64,000 bases of DNA, from the NCBI RefSeq assembly GCF_030316845.1, contig NZ_JASZYS010000001.1:124001-188000 (forward strand). The letters are read 5' to 3'. A program made the position numbers and the translations under genes. The DNA is from Variovorax davisae. GTDB taxonomy: Bacteria; Pseudomonadota; Gammaproteobacteria; Burkholderiales; Burkholderiaceae_C. Below the pieces are notes generated by a model, which worked only from the letters and a program-made list of their open reading frames with translations, had not been told where the DNA came from and ran no database searches. The stretch's first letter is position 1. Every line of letters starts with the position of its first letter. Below are positions 1-7,556 of the stretch, in pieces.

Positions 1-1271
1 TGCTGTACAGCCTGAGCCTGGGCCAGTCTCTGGGCCCGGCGGCGCTGTTCGCCGAGCACCGCCGCTTCGGCGAGCAGTTCGAGACGCCGCTGCGCGCCGC
101 ATGGACGCCGCATGACGGATCGCGCGATCCCGATCGGCCGCTGCAGGTCGGCTTCGTGTCGGGCGACTTGTACAACCACGCGGTCGCCTCCTTTCTCGAG
201 CCGGTCCTCCAGCATCTGGTGGGCGACAGCGCACTGGTGCTGCATGCCTATTCGACCCGGCGCGCCGCGGAAGACCACGTGAGCCAGCGCCTGCGAGGCT
301 ACGTCAGGCACTGGCACGCGGCCGGGGGACTGGACGACGCCGAACTGGCCGCCAAGGTGCGCGCCGACGGCATCGACATCCTGATCGACCTCTCGGGCCA
401 TACCGCCGACAACCGCCTGCCGGCCTTCGCCCGCCGGCCGGCGCCGCTGCAGGTCAGCTGGATGGGCTACCCGGGCACGACCGGCCTCGAGAGCATGGAC
501 TACTACCTGTGCGATCCCTTCATGCTGCCGCCGGGACGATTCGACAGCCAGTTCAGCGAGAAGCTGGTCTACCTGCCGGCCAATGCGCCCTTCCTGCCCT
601 TGGCGGAGTCGCAGCCGGTGAACGACCTGCCGGCACTCCGTGCCGGCCACATGACCTTCGGCAGCTTCAACCGGCTGAACAAGATCAGCCGCGACGTGGT
701 CGCCGTGTGGGCCCAGCTGCTGCGCGCCGTGCCCACGTCGCGCATGCTGTTCGGCGCCATGTCGGGCCAGGAGAACTGCGACGCGCTGATCGGCTGGTTC
801 AGCGAGGAAGGGATCGCGCGCCAGCGGCTCGACTTCCATCAGCGCTGCGCCATGCCGCAGTACCTGGCGCTGCATCACCAGGTCGACCTCTGCCTCGACA
901 CCTTCCCCTACAACGGCGGGACCACCACCTTGCATGCCTTGTGGATGGGCGTGCCCACGCTGACGCTGGCCGGCGCCACCATGGCCGGCCGGGTCGGCGC
1001 CGGCGTGCTCGGGCATGTGGGCCTGGAGGAATTCATCGCTCCGGACGCCGCGGCGTTCGAGGCCCAGGGCGCGGCCTGGGCGCAGCGCCTGCCCGAGCTG
1101 GCACAGCTGCGCGCCGGCCTGCGCGATCGCTTCGCGCAGTCGGCCATCGGCCAGCCCGCGCTGATCGCCTCCGGCCTGCAGCAGGCCTTGCGCACGATGT
1201 GGCAGCGCTGGTGCGCCGGCCTGCCCGCCGCATCGTTCGAGGCCGGCCGCGATCAGGGGGGCCGCGCATGA
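1..1271 (+). CDS. SPINDLY-type O-GlcNAc transferase, C-terminal part (5' partial)
   Basis: The frame is open from base 3, so the start lies upstream of the window. The visible ~422 residues match the catalytic region of bacterial SPINDLY/OGT glycosyltransferases, which move GlcNAc or a related sugar from a nucleotide donor to Ser/Thr of proteins. Landmarks are a VGFVSGDLYNHAV segment, LSGHTADNRL, QVSWMGYPGTTG, GSFNRLNKI and the nucleotide-sugar segment LDTFPYNGGTTT followed by LWMGVPTLTL. The usual N-terminal TPR repeats would lie outside the window. The stop overlaps the next start as ATGA, so it is coupled to the sugar genes downstream. Flagellin or another surface protein is a likely acceptor, but this is inference. 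Confidence 0.88.
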   Translation, partial: LYSLSLGQSLGPAALFAEHRRFGEQFETPLRAAWTPHDGSRDPDRPLQVGFVSGDLYNHAVASFLEPVLQHLVGDSALVLHAYSTRRAAEDHVSQRLRGYVRHWHAAGGLDDAELAAKVRADGIDILIDLSGHTADNRLPAFARRPAPLQVSWMGYPGTTGLESMDYYLCDPFMLPPGRFDSQFSEKLVYLPANAPFLPLAESQPVNDLPALRAGHMTFGSFNRLNKISRDVVAVWAQLLRAVPTSRMLFGAMSGQENCDALIGWFSEEGIARQRLDFHQRCAMPQYLALHHQVDLCLDTFPYNGGTTTLHALWMGVPTLTLAGATMAGRVGAGVLGHVGLEEFIAPDAAAFEAQGAAWAQRLPELAQLRAGLRDRFAQSAIGQPALIASGLQQALRTMWQRWCAGLPAASFEAGRDQGGRA

Positions 1272-2431
1272 CGCCACCGCGCAAGGATCCGGTCTATGTG
1301 ACGCAGCCCCACCTGCCGCCGCTGGACGAGTTCATCCCCTACCTGGAGACGATCTGGGCCAACAAGACGCTGACCAACGGCGGCCCGTTCCATCACCAGC
1401 TCGAGCAGGCCCTTTGCGACTACCTGGGCGTCAAGCACCTGTCCCTGTTCACCAACGGCACCATTGCCCTGGTCACGGCGTTGCAGGCCTTGCGCATCAC
1501 GGGCGAGGTCATCACCACGCCGTACTCGTTCGTGGCGACTTCGCATTCGCTGTTGTGGAACGGCATCAAGCCGGTGTTCGCGGATGTCGATCCGGTGACC
1601 CTCAATCTCGATCCGGCCCGGATCGAGGCGGCCATCACGCCGCAGACGACGGCGATCATGCCGGTGCACGTGTATGGGCATCCGTGCGACGTCGAGGCCA
1701 TCCAGACGATCGCGGACAACTACAACCTCAAGGTCATCTACGACGCGGCACACGCCTTCGGTGTCCAGGACGCCGGCGGCAGCATCCTGCGGCATGGCGA
1801 CCTCTCGGTCCTGAGCTTTCATGCGACCAAGGTGTTCAACACCTTCGAAGGCGGCGCGATCATCTGTCCCGACGCCAAGACCAAGGTGCGGATCGATCAG
1901 TTGAAGAACTTCGGCCACGTCGGGGAGGTCACGGTGGTCGCGCCGGGCATCAACGGCAAGATGAGCGAGGTCAATGCCGCGTTCGGGCTGCTGCAACTGA
2001 AGTACATCGACCAGGCGCTCGCGCGCCGCGCGGAAATCGCTGCGCTCTACCGCGAACTGCTCGCGGGCATCGACGGCATCCGCTGCCTTCAGGATGCCGG
2101 CGAACGGGTCGCCAATCACGCCTACTTCCCGATCCTGGTCGAGCCCGGCTACCCGCTGAGCCGTGATGCGCTCAACCAGAAGCTGCGCGATCATCACATC
2201 TACGCGCGCCGCTACTTCTTCCCGCTGATCTCGGAATTTCCGATGTACCGCAGCCTGGCCTCGGCGCACCGCGACAACCTGCCGGTGGCGTCCGCTGCCA
2301 CGCAGCAGGTGCTGTGCCTGCCGATCTATCCCGACCTGCGCAACGCGCAGGTGGAGGCGATCGCCGCGCTGATCGACATCGGGGGCGCACCCGAGGCCAG
2401 GACCGAGTCGCAGATCGAGGCATTTGCATGA
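1268..2431 (+). CDS. DegT/DnrJ/EryC1/StrS family aminotransferase
   Basis: 387 residues. This PLP-dependent sugar aminotransferase family adds an amino group to nucleotide-linked keto-sugars for glycan synthesis. The PLP lysine is expected at K188 in SFHATKVFNT, with the cofactor-binding TNGT near 62-65 and DAAHAFG near 159-165, all in family order and spacing. The ATG overlaps the upstream stop by four bases, and the stop overlaps the WbqC-like gene in the same way. With a GNAT acetyltransferase and a methyltransferase downstream, it probably makes an N-acylated amino sugar (a viosamine-like route is one option). The exact substrate cannot be read from sequence. Confidence 0.9.
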   Translation: MTPPRKDPVYVTQPHLPPLDEFIPYLETIWANKTLTNGGPFHHQLEQALCDYLGVKHLSLFTNGTIALVTALQALRITGEVITTPYSFVATSHSLLWNGIKPVFADVDPVTLNLDPARIEAAITPQTTAIMPVHVYGHPCDVEAIQTIADNYNLKVIYDAAHAFGVQDAGGSILRHGDLSVLSFHATKVFNTFEGGAIICPDAKTKVRIDQLKNFGHVGEVTVVAPGINGKMSEVNAAFGLLQLKYIDQALARRAEIAALYRELLAGIDGIRCLQDAGERVANHAYFPILVEPGYPLSRDALNQKLRDHHIYARRYFFPLISEFPMYRSLASAHRDNLPVASAATQQVLCLPIYPDLRNAQVEAIAALIDIGGAPEARTESQIEAFA

Positions 2432-3126
2432 GGGTGGCCATCATGCAGCCGTACTTCATGCCCTACATCGGCTACTTCCAGCTCATCGGCGCGGTCGACC
2501 TGTTCATCGTCTACGACAACATCAAGTACACGAAGAAGGGCTGGATCAATCGCAATCGCATGCTGCAGGACGGCCAGGACATCGTGTTCTCGCTGCCGCT
2601 GAAGGGCGGCTCGGACGCGCTCGACGTGCGCGACCGATCGCTGGCCGGCGACTTCGATCGCGCCAAGCTGCTGCGGCGCTTCGAGGAAGCGTACCGGCGC
2701 GCGCCTTACTTCAGGCAGGGCTTCGCGCTGGTCGAGCAAAGCCTCGGGTGTGCCGAGCAGAACCTGTTCGGCTTTCTCCATCACTCGATCGCGAGCGCCT
2801 GCGAACACCTGGGCATCGCGACCGAGATCCAGGCCTCGTCGAGCATCCCGATCGATCACGCGCTGAAGAACACCGACAAGGTCGTCGCCCTGTGCCAGGC
2901 GGTGGGTGCCCGAAGCTACGTCAATGCGATCGGCGGCACGGCGCTGTACGCCAAGGAAGAGTTTCGTGCGCACGGGCTCGACCTGGCCTTCGTCCAGTCG
3001 AGGCCGCTGCAGTACGCGCAGTTCGGCCAGCCCTTCGTGCCCTGGCTCTCGATCGTCGACGTCCTGATGTTCAATTCGCTCGATACCGTCCGCGGATGCG
3101 TCGAATCCGGCTACGACCTGATCTGA
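2428..3126 (+). CDS. WbqC-like family protein
   Basis: 232 residues. The N-terminus MRVAIMQPYFMPYIGYFQLI and the following VYDNIKYTKKGWINRNR are hallmarks of the WbqC-like family, found in O-antigen and flagellin-glycan loci. The family's biochemical role is poorly defined; some members are thought to help add or modify acylated amino sugars. No signal peptide or membrane segment is seen, so it should be cytoplasmic. It starts inside the aminotransferase stop (ATGA), which supports joint translation. Family assignment is firm; function is inferred from context. Confidence 0.88.
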   Translation: MRVAIMQPYFMPYIGYFQLIGAVDLFIVYDNIKYTKKGWINRNRMLQDGQDIVFSLPLKGGSDALDVRDRSLAGDFDRAKLLRRFEEAYRRAPYFRQGFALVEQSLGCAEQNLFGFLHHSIASACEHLGIATEIQASSSIPIDHALKNTDKVVALCQAVGARSYVNAIGGTALYAKEEFRAHGLDLAFVQSRPLQYAQFGQPFVPWLSIVDVLMFNSLDTVRGCVESGYDLI

Positions 3127-3139
3127 AGAGGCTGCCACC

Positions 3140-4102
3140 GTGTTCGTCTGGAAAAAAAGGGGCAAGGTCTTCACGCCGCAGGAGGTCGAAGGGCGCAGCT
3201 GGCTGAAGGAGTTCGCGCAGGCGCCGGCCACGCTGGTCTTCGACGACTTCGTGCGCGTCTATTTCTCGTGCCGTCCGCCGGCCGATGCCAACGGGCAGTA
3301 CGTGAGCTACTCCGCCTGGGTCGACCTCGACCGCAAAGACCTGTTCAAGGTGCTGCGCGTCAGCGAGGCGCCGATCCTGGCGCTGGGCGGGCTGGGCGCG
3401 TTCGACGAGTTCGGCACCTACCCGGTCTCCGTCATCCGCGCGGGCGACGAGGTTCGCGCCTATTACGCCGGCTGGACGCGCTGCGAATCGGTGCCCTTCG
3501 ACGTCGCGATCGGTTGCGCCGTCAGCCACGACCAGGGCAAGACCTTCACCAGGCTCGGCAGAGGCCCGGTCCTGGGCCGTTCGCCGCAGGAGCCCTTCGT
3601 GCTCAGCGGCCCGAAGATCCGCCGCTTCAACGACCTCTGGTGCCTCTGGTACATCGCCGGGCGCAAATGGAAGCGGGTCGCGGGCAAGCCCGAGCCGGTC
3701 TACAAGATCCGCATGGCGACGTCGCGCGACGGCATCCGCTGGACACCGCTGAACAAGGACCTGATCGAGAGCCGCATCGAGGAGGACGAGGCGCAGGCCA
3801 GTCCCGATGTGTTCTACGCCAACGGCAAGTACCACATGTTCTTCTGCTACCGCTACAGCAGCGACTACCGGGGCAAGGCCCATGGCTACCGGATCGGCTA
3901 TGCGTCCAGCAGCAACCTGACCGACTGGGTGCGCGACGACGCGAAGGCCGGGATCGACGTCTCGGACCAGGGGTGGGATGCCGAGATGGTCAGCTATCCG
4001 CACGTCTTCGAACTGGACGGCAAGACCTGCCTCTTCTATCTGGGCGACCAGGTCGGCCGCCACGGCTTCGGGCTGGCCGAACTCGACGGCACACTGGCCT
4101 GA
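3140..4102 (+). CDS. beta-propeller glycosidase-like protein, copy 1
   Basis: 320 residues starting at GTG, 13 bases after the previous stop. It resembles five-bladed beta-propeller sugar enzymes of the GH43/GH130-like superfamily: repeated strand motifs such as DDFVRVYFSCRP, AISHD-type AVSHDQGKTFTRLG, MATSRDGIRW and GKYHMFFCYRY occur at blade-like intervals. There is no signal peptide, so it acts in the cytoplasm, probably on a sugar intermediate, or it may have lost hydrolase activity. It is a paralogue of the next gene, sharing LGGLG-FDE, GxGPVLG and HMFFCYR. Catalytic acids cannot be assigned confidently by eye. Confidence 0.78.
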   Translation: MFVWKKRGKVFTPQEVEGRSWLKEFAQAPATLVFDDFVRVYFSCRPPADANGQYVSYSAWVDLDRKDLFKVLRVSEAPILALGGLGAFDEFGTYPVSVIRAGDEVRAYYAGWTRCESVPFDVAIGCAVSHDQGKTFTRLGRGPVLGRSPQEPFVLSGPKIRRFNDLWCLWYIAGRKWKRVAGKPEPVYKIRMATSRDGIRWTPLNKDLIESRIEEDEAQASPDVFYANGKYHMFFCYRYSSDYRGKAHGYRIGYASSSNLTDWVRDDAKAGIDVSDQGWDAEMVSYPHVFELDGKTCLFYLGDQVGRHGFGLAELDGTLA

Positions 4103-4113
4103 GGACGCACGCG

Positions 4114-5073
4114 ATGAAGCTGAAGAAGCTCGGACAGATCTTCGATCCGACGCACCACACCCTGCCGAACGGCTGCGTCCAGTTCGCGCAGTCGCCGCAG
4201 GCCCTCGTGTTCGAGGATTTCGTGCGCATCTATTTCTCGACCCGCGCAGTGGACGAGGCCAACGGCAAGTACCTGAGCCACATCGCCTTTGTCGACATGC
4301 GCAAGAACCTGCGCGAGATCATCCGGGTCTCCGACAAGACCGTCATTCCGCTCGGCGGCCTGGGCTGCTTCGACGAGCACGGCATCTTCCCGATGAACGT
4401 GCTGCGCCATGGCGATCGGATCTACGGCTACACCTGCGGCTGGAGCCGGCGGGTGTCGGTGTCGGTCGACACCGGCATCGGCCTGGCCGTGAGCCGCGAC
4501 GACGGCCTGACCTTCCAGCGCCTGGGCGAGGGGCCGGTGCTCGGGGCCTCCCTGCACGAGCCTTGCCTGGTCGGCGACGGCTTCGTGAAGGTGATCGGCG
4601 GGCGCTTTCACATGTGGTACATCTTCGGCACGGGCTGGCAGCGGCTCGCGCCCGGCGCCACGCCGGAGCGAACCTACAAGATCGGACACGCGGTCTCGGC
4701 GGACGGCATCCATTGGGCCAAGGAAGAGGCGCGGCAGATCATCGACGATCGCCTGGGCGCGGATGAAAGCCAGGCGCTGCCGACCGTGGTCGAGATCGGC
4801 GGGCGCCACCACATGTTCTTCTGCTATCGGGAGTCCTTCGACTTCCGCAAGACCCAGGGCCGGGGCTACCGCATCGGGCATGCCTGGTCCGACGACCTGA
4901 GCCAGTGGACGCGCGACGACGACTGTGCCTTGCCCGAGGCCAGCCCGGGCGACTGGGACTTCGAGATGCAGTGCTACCCGCATGCGTTCGAGTGCGACGG
5001 CAGTTTCTACCTGCTCTACAACGGCAACGCGTTCGGCCGCCGCGGCTTCGGCCTGGCGGAGATCGAGCCATGA
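4114..5073 (+). CDS. beta-propeller glycosidase-like protein, copy 2
   Basis: 319 residues, tandem paralogue of the preceding gene 11 bases upstream. Shared landmarks include FEDFVRIYFSTR, IPLGGLGCFDEHG, AVSRDDGLTFQRLG, GPVLGASLHEP, VSADGIHWAKEE and RHHMFFCYRESFDF, in the same order and nearly the same total length. It looks cytoplasmic (no signal sequence). Keeping two diverged copies suggests they act on different sugars or form a heteromer. Its stop overlaps the GNAT gene (ATGA). The fold call is good; activity is unknown. Confidence 0.78.
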   Translation: MKLKKLGQIFDPTHHTLPNGCVQFAQSPQALVFEDFVRIYFSTRAVDEANGKYLSHIAFVDMRKNLREIIRVSDKTVIPLGGLGCFDEHGIFPMNVLRHGDRIYGYTCGWSRRVSVSVDTGIGLAVSRDDGLTFQRLGEGPVLGASLHEPCLVGDGFVKVIGGRFHMWYIFGTGWQRLAPGATPERTYKIGHAVSADGIHWAKEEARQIIDDRLGADESQALPTVVEIGGRHHMFFCYRESFDFRKTQGRGYRIGHAWSDDLSQWTRDDDCALPEASPGDWDFEMQCYPHAFECDGSFYLLYNGNAFGRRGFGLAEIEP

Positions 5074-5534
5074 GCGCGCCGGCGACAACCATCCGCGTGA
5101 ACCGGGCCTCCGAGGCCCAGATCGCGGAGCACCTGCGGCGCTGCGACGCCGCCTTCGTGCCGCCGCTGGGCGAGCGGGTCGACATCGGCAGCTACGCCCG
5201 CAAACTGGCATCGCAGGCCGAGCGCTTCGAGGCCTGGGCGGCCGGCGTGCTGGTCGGCCTGGTCGCGGTCTATTGCAGCGACGCCGGGCGCCGGGCGGCC
5301 TTCATCACGAATGTCAGCGTGCTGCAGGAACGGCAGGGGCAGGGGATTGCATCGCGGCTGCTGGAGCGGGGCATCGGCCACGCGAAGGCGCTGGGCTTCG
5401 AGCGGCTGGCACTGGAGGTCGATCGCGGCAACGCCGGCGCGATCCATCTGTACGAGAAGGCGGGATTCAGGGTCGCCGAGGGGGACGGGCGCTCGCTGGC
5501 CATGCACCTCGCGACCGACCAAGGGCAACCATGA
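5070..5534 (+). CDS. GNAT family N-acetyltransferase
   Basis: 154 residues. The acetyl-CoA pyrophosphate-binding loop is visible as QERQGQGIASRLL (about 86-98), followed by the typical LEVDRGNAGAIHLYEKAGF segment of GNAT motif B. It probably acylates the amino sugar formed by the upstream DegT aminotransferase, although a protein or small-molecule substrate cannot be excluded. Start and stop both overlap neighbours as ATGA, placing it inside the same translationally coupled unit. Confidence 0.88.
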   Translation: MSAPATTIRVNRASEAQIAEHLRRCDAAFVPPLGERVDIGSYARKLASQAERFEAWAAGVLVGLVAVYCSDAGRRAAFITNVSVLQERQGQGIASRLLERGIGHAKALGFERLALEVDRGNAGAIHLYEKAGFRVAEGDGRSLAMHLATDQGQP

Positions 5535-6286
5535 GCAGCAAGCAACGCGACTACGACCTCGAGATACGAGACACTGCCGACCACCAGTACGCCTACGGGT
5601 TCGACTTCGACGTCATGCACCCGTACATGATCCGGTCGTTCGAGCCCTTCTTCCGACAAGGCAGCCTGCTGGAACTGGGGAGCTTCAAGGGTGACTTCAC
5701 CCGACGCTTCCTGCCGTACTTCGACGATGTGACCTGCGTCGAGGCCTCCGGCGTCGCCGTCGAGGCGGCCCGGCGCAAGCTGGGCGACAAGGTGCGCTTC
5801 GTGCATTCGCGCTTCGAAACCGCGAGCCTGCCGAGGCGCTTCGACAACATCGTCCTGACCCACGTGCTGGAGCACATCGACGATCCGGTGGGGCTGCTTC
5901 GGCGCATCAACGACGACTGGCTGGCCGAGGGCGGACGCCTGTTCCTGGTCTGCCCCAACGCCAACGCGCCGTCGCGCCAGATCGCCGTCAAGATGGGCTT
6001 GATCACGCACAACGCCGCCGTGACGCCGGCCGAGGCCGAACACGGCCATCTGCGCACCTACGCGCTGGACACGCTGGAGCGGGATGCCGCGGTGGCCGGC
6101 CTGAAGGTGGTGCACCGCTCGGGCATCTTCTTCAAGGCGCTGGCGAACTTCCAGTGGGACCAGCTGCTGTCGACGCCGATCATCTCCAAGGCATACCTGG
6201 AGGGCTGCTATCAGCTCGGGCAGCAGTATCCGGATCTTTGCGCCAGCGTGTTCCTGATGTGCGAGGCGGGGCGTCGGGAGGCATAG
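5531..6286 (+). CDS. class I SAM-dependent methyltransferase
   Basis: 251 residues. Motif I of the Rossmann methyltransferase fold is seen as LLELGSFKGDF (46-56), an acidic residue follows in VTCVEASG, and VLTHVLEHIDDP (108-119) is the usual post-I segment of UbiE/BioC-like enzymes. As last gene of the glycosylation cluster it may methylate the nucleotide sugar or glycan. The only nearby intrinsic terminator is about 110 bases downstream. Confidence 0.88.
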   Translation: MSSKQRDYDLEIRDTADHQYAYGFDFDVMHPYMIRSFEPFFRQGSLLELGSFKGDFTRRFLPYFDDVTCVEASGVAVEAARRKLGDKVRFVHSRFETASLPRRFDNIVLTHVLEHIDDPVGLLRRINDDWLAEGGRLFLVCPNANAPSRQIAVKMGLITHNAAVTPAEAEHGHLRTYALDTLERDAAVAGLKVVHRSGIFFKALANFQWDQLLSTPIISKAYLEGCYQLGQQYPDLCASVFLMCEAGRREA

Positions 6287-6393
6287 CGCTGCGTCTGGAG
6301 CCTGCTGGCACCGTCAGCCGGACAAGCGCCCGAGCTGAGGGAATTCTGTACGGCGTACGTCGGTCGTCGACGCCGTTGCGAGGGTCGAAAGCA

Positions 6394-6427
6394 AAAAAGC
6401 CCGCCGTCTTTCGACAGCGGGCTTTTT
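6394..6427 (-). terminator. bidirectional intrinsic terminator
   Basis: An 11-base A-rich/GC arm (6394-6404) pairs with 6417-6427 and leaves T-runs on both strands. On the minus strand it ends the fbp/tRNA-Thr transcript; on the plus strand it can end the glycosylation operon. Confidence 0.8.
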
Positions 6428-6433
6428 CACGTT

Positions 6434-6509
6434 TGGTGCCGGAGAGATGAATCGAACACCCGACCTTCTCATTACGAATGAGCTGCTCTACCGACTGAGC
6501 TACACCGGC
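6434..6509 (-). tRNA. tRNA-Thr (anticodon CGT)
   Basis: 76 bases including an encoded CCA. The cloverleaf reads with anticodon loop TTCGTAA, giving CGT, which decodes ACG threonine codons. It lies 11 bases downstream of fbp on the same strand and just before an intrinsic terminator. Pairing is imperfect: a U-U at 6-67 in the acceptor stem, a G-A at 27-43 atop the anticodon stem, and two G-U pairs in the T-stem. Confidence 0.9.
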
Positions 6510-6520
6510 TAAGCCTTCGA

Positions 6521-7531
6521 TTATAGCGGATTGTGATAGCCAGTCAGCCGCTCGACCTCGTTTTTCGACCCCAACACAACAGCCACGCGCTCATGCAGCT
6601 TGGTCGGCTGCAGGTCCATGATGCGCTGGCGCCCGTTGGTCGACGCGCCGCCGGCCTGCTCGACCAGCCAGCTCATCGGGTTGGCCTCGTACATCAGGCG
6701 CAGCTTGCCGGCCTTCTCGGGTTCGCGCTTGTCCCAGGGGTACATGAAGACGCCGCCGCGCATCAGGATGCGGTGCACGTCGGCCACCATGCTGGCGATC
6801 CAGCGCATGTTGAAGTCCTTGCCGCGCGGTCCTTCCTTGCCGGCCAGGCATTCGTCGATGTAGCGCTTCACCGGGGCGTCCCAGTGGCGCATGTTGCTCA
6901 TGTTGATCGCGAATTCCTTGGTGTCGGCCGGGATCTGGATGTCCTCCTGCGTCAGCATGAAGGAGCCTTGCTCGCGGTCGAGCGTGAACATGGCGACGCC
7001 GGCGCCCACGGTCAGCACCAGCGTGGTCTGCGGGCCGTAGATGCAGTAGCCGGCCGCCACCTGCTTGCTGCCCGCCTGCAGGAAGTCGGCCTCCTGCACG
7101 CCGGGCGTGTCGTCGGACTTCTTCAGCACGCTGAAGATGGTGCCGATGCTGACGTTGACGTCGATGTTGCTCGAGCCGTCGAGCGGGTCGAACAGCAGCA
7201 GGTATTCGCCCTGCGGGTAGCGGTTGGGCACCACGTGGATGCTCTCCATCTCCTCGCTGGCCATGGCGGCCAGGTGGCCGCCCCATTCGTTGGCCTCGAT
7301 CAGCACCTCGTTGGCGATGATGTCGAGCTTCTTCTGGATCTCGCCCTGCACGTTCTCGCTCTCGGCCGTGCCGAGCACGCCGCCGAGCGCACCCTTGTTG
7401 ACGGCCTGGCTGATGCTCTTGCAGGCGCGTGCCACCACTTCGAGCAGCAGGCGCAGCTGGCCGGGGATCAGGCCGTCGGCGCGTTGCTGCTCGACCAGGT
7501 AGCGGGTGAGGGATATCTTGGATTGGGCCAT
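6521..7531 (-). CDS. fbp: fructose-1,6-bisphosphatase class I
   Basis: 336 residues, the usual class I length. It hydrolyses fructose 1,6-bisphosphate to fructose 6-phosphate in gluconeogenesis and, in some relatives, the Calvin cycle. The metal/phosphate site DPLDGSSN is at 115-122, with SEEME upstream (92-96) and [13 protein letters not shown] near the C-terminus. It is the last protein gene of a minus-strand run (prfB, HAD, pepN, fbp), 25 bases after pepN, and is followed by tRNA-Thr. Confidence 0.97.
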   Translation of the reverse strand: MAQSKISLTRYLVEQQRADGLIPGQLRLLLEVVARACKSISQAVNKGALGGVLGTAESENVQGEIQKKLDIIANEVLIEANEWGGHLAAMASEEMESIHVVPNRYPQGEYLLLFDPLDGSSNIDVNVSIGTIFSVLKKSDDTPGVQEADFLQAGSKQVAAGYCIYGPQTTLVLTVGAGVAMFTLDREQGSFMLTQEDIQIPADTKEFAINMSNMRHWDAPVKRYIDECLAGKEGPRGKDFNMRWIASMVADVHRILMRGGVFMYPWDKREPEKAGKLRLMYEANPMSWLVEQAGGASTNGRQRIMDLQPTKLHERVAVVLGSKNEVERLTGYHNPL

Positions 7532-7556
7532 GGAGTTCGGGTCCTTGCGGGTTCAG

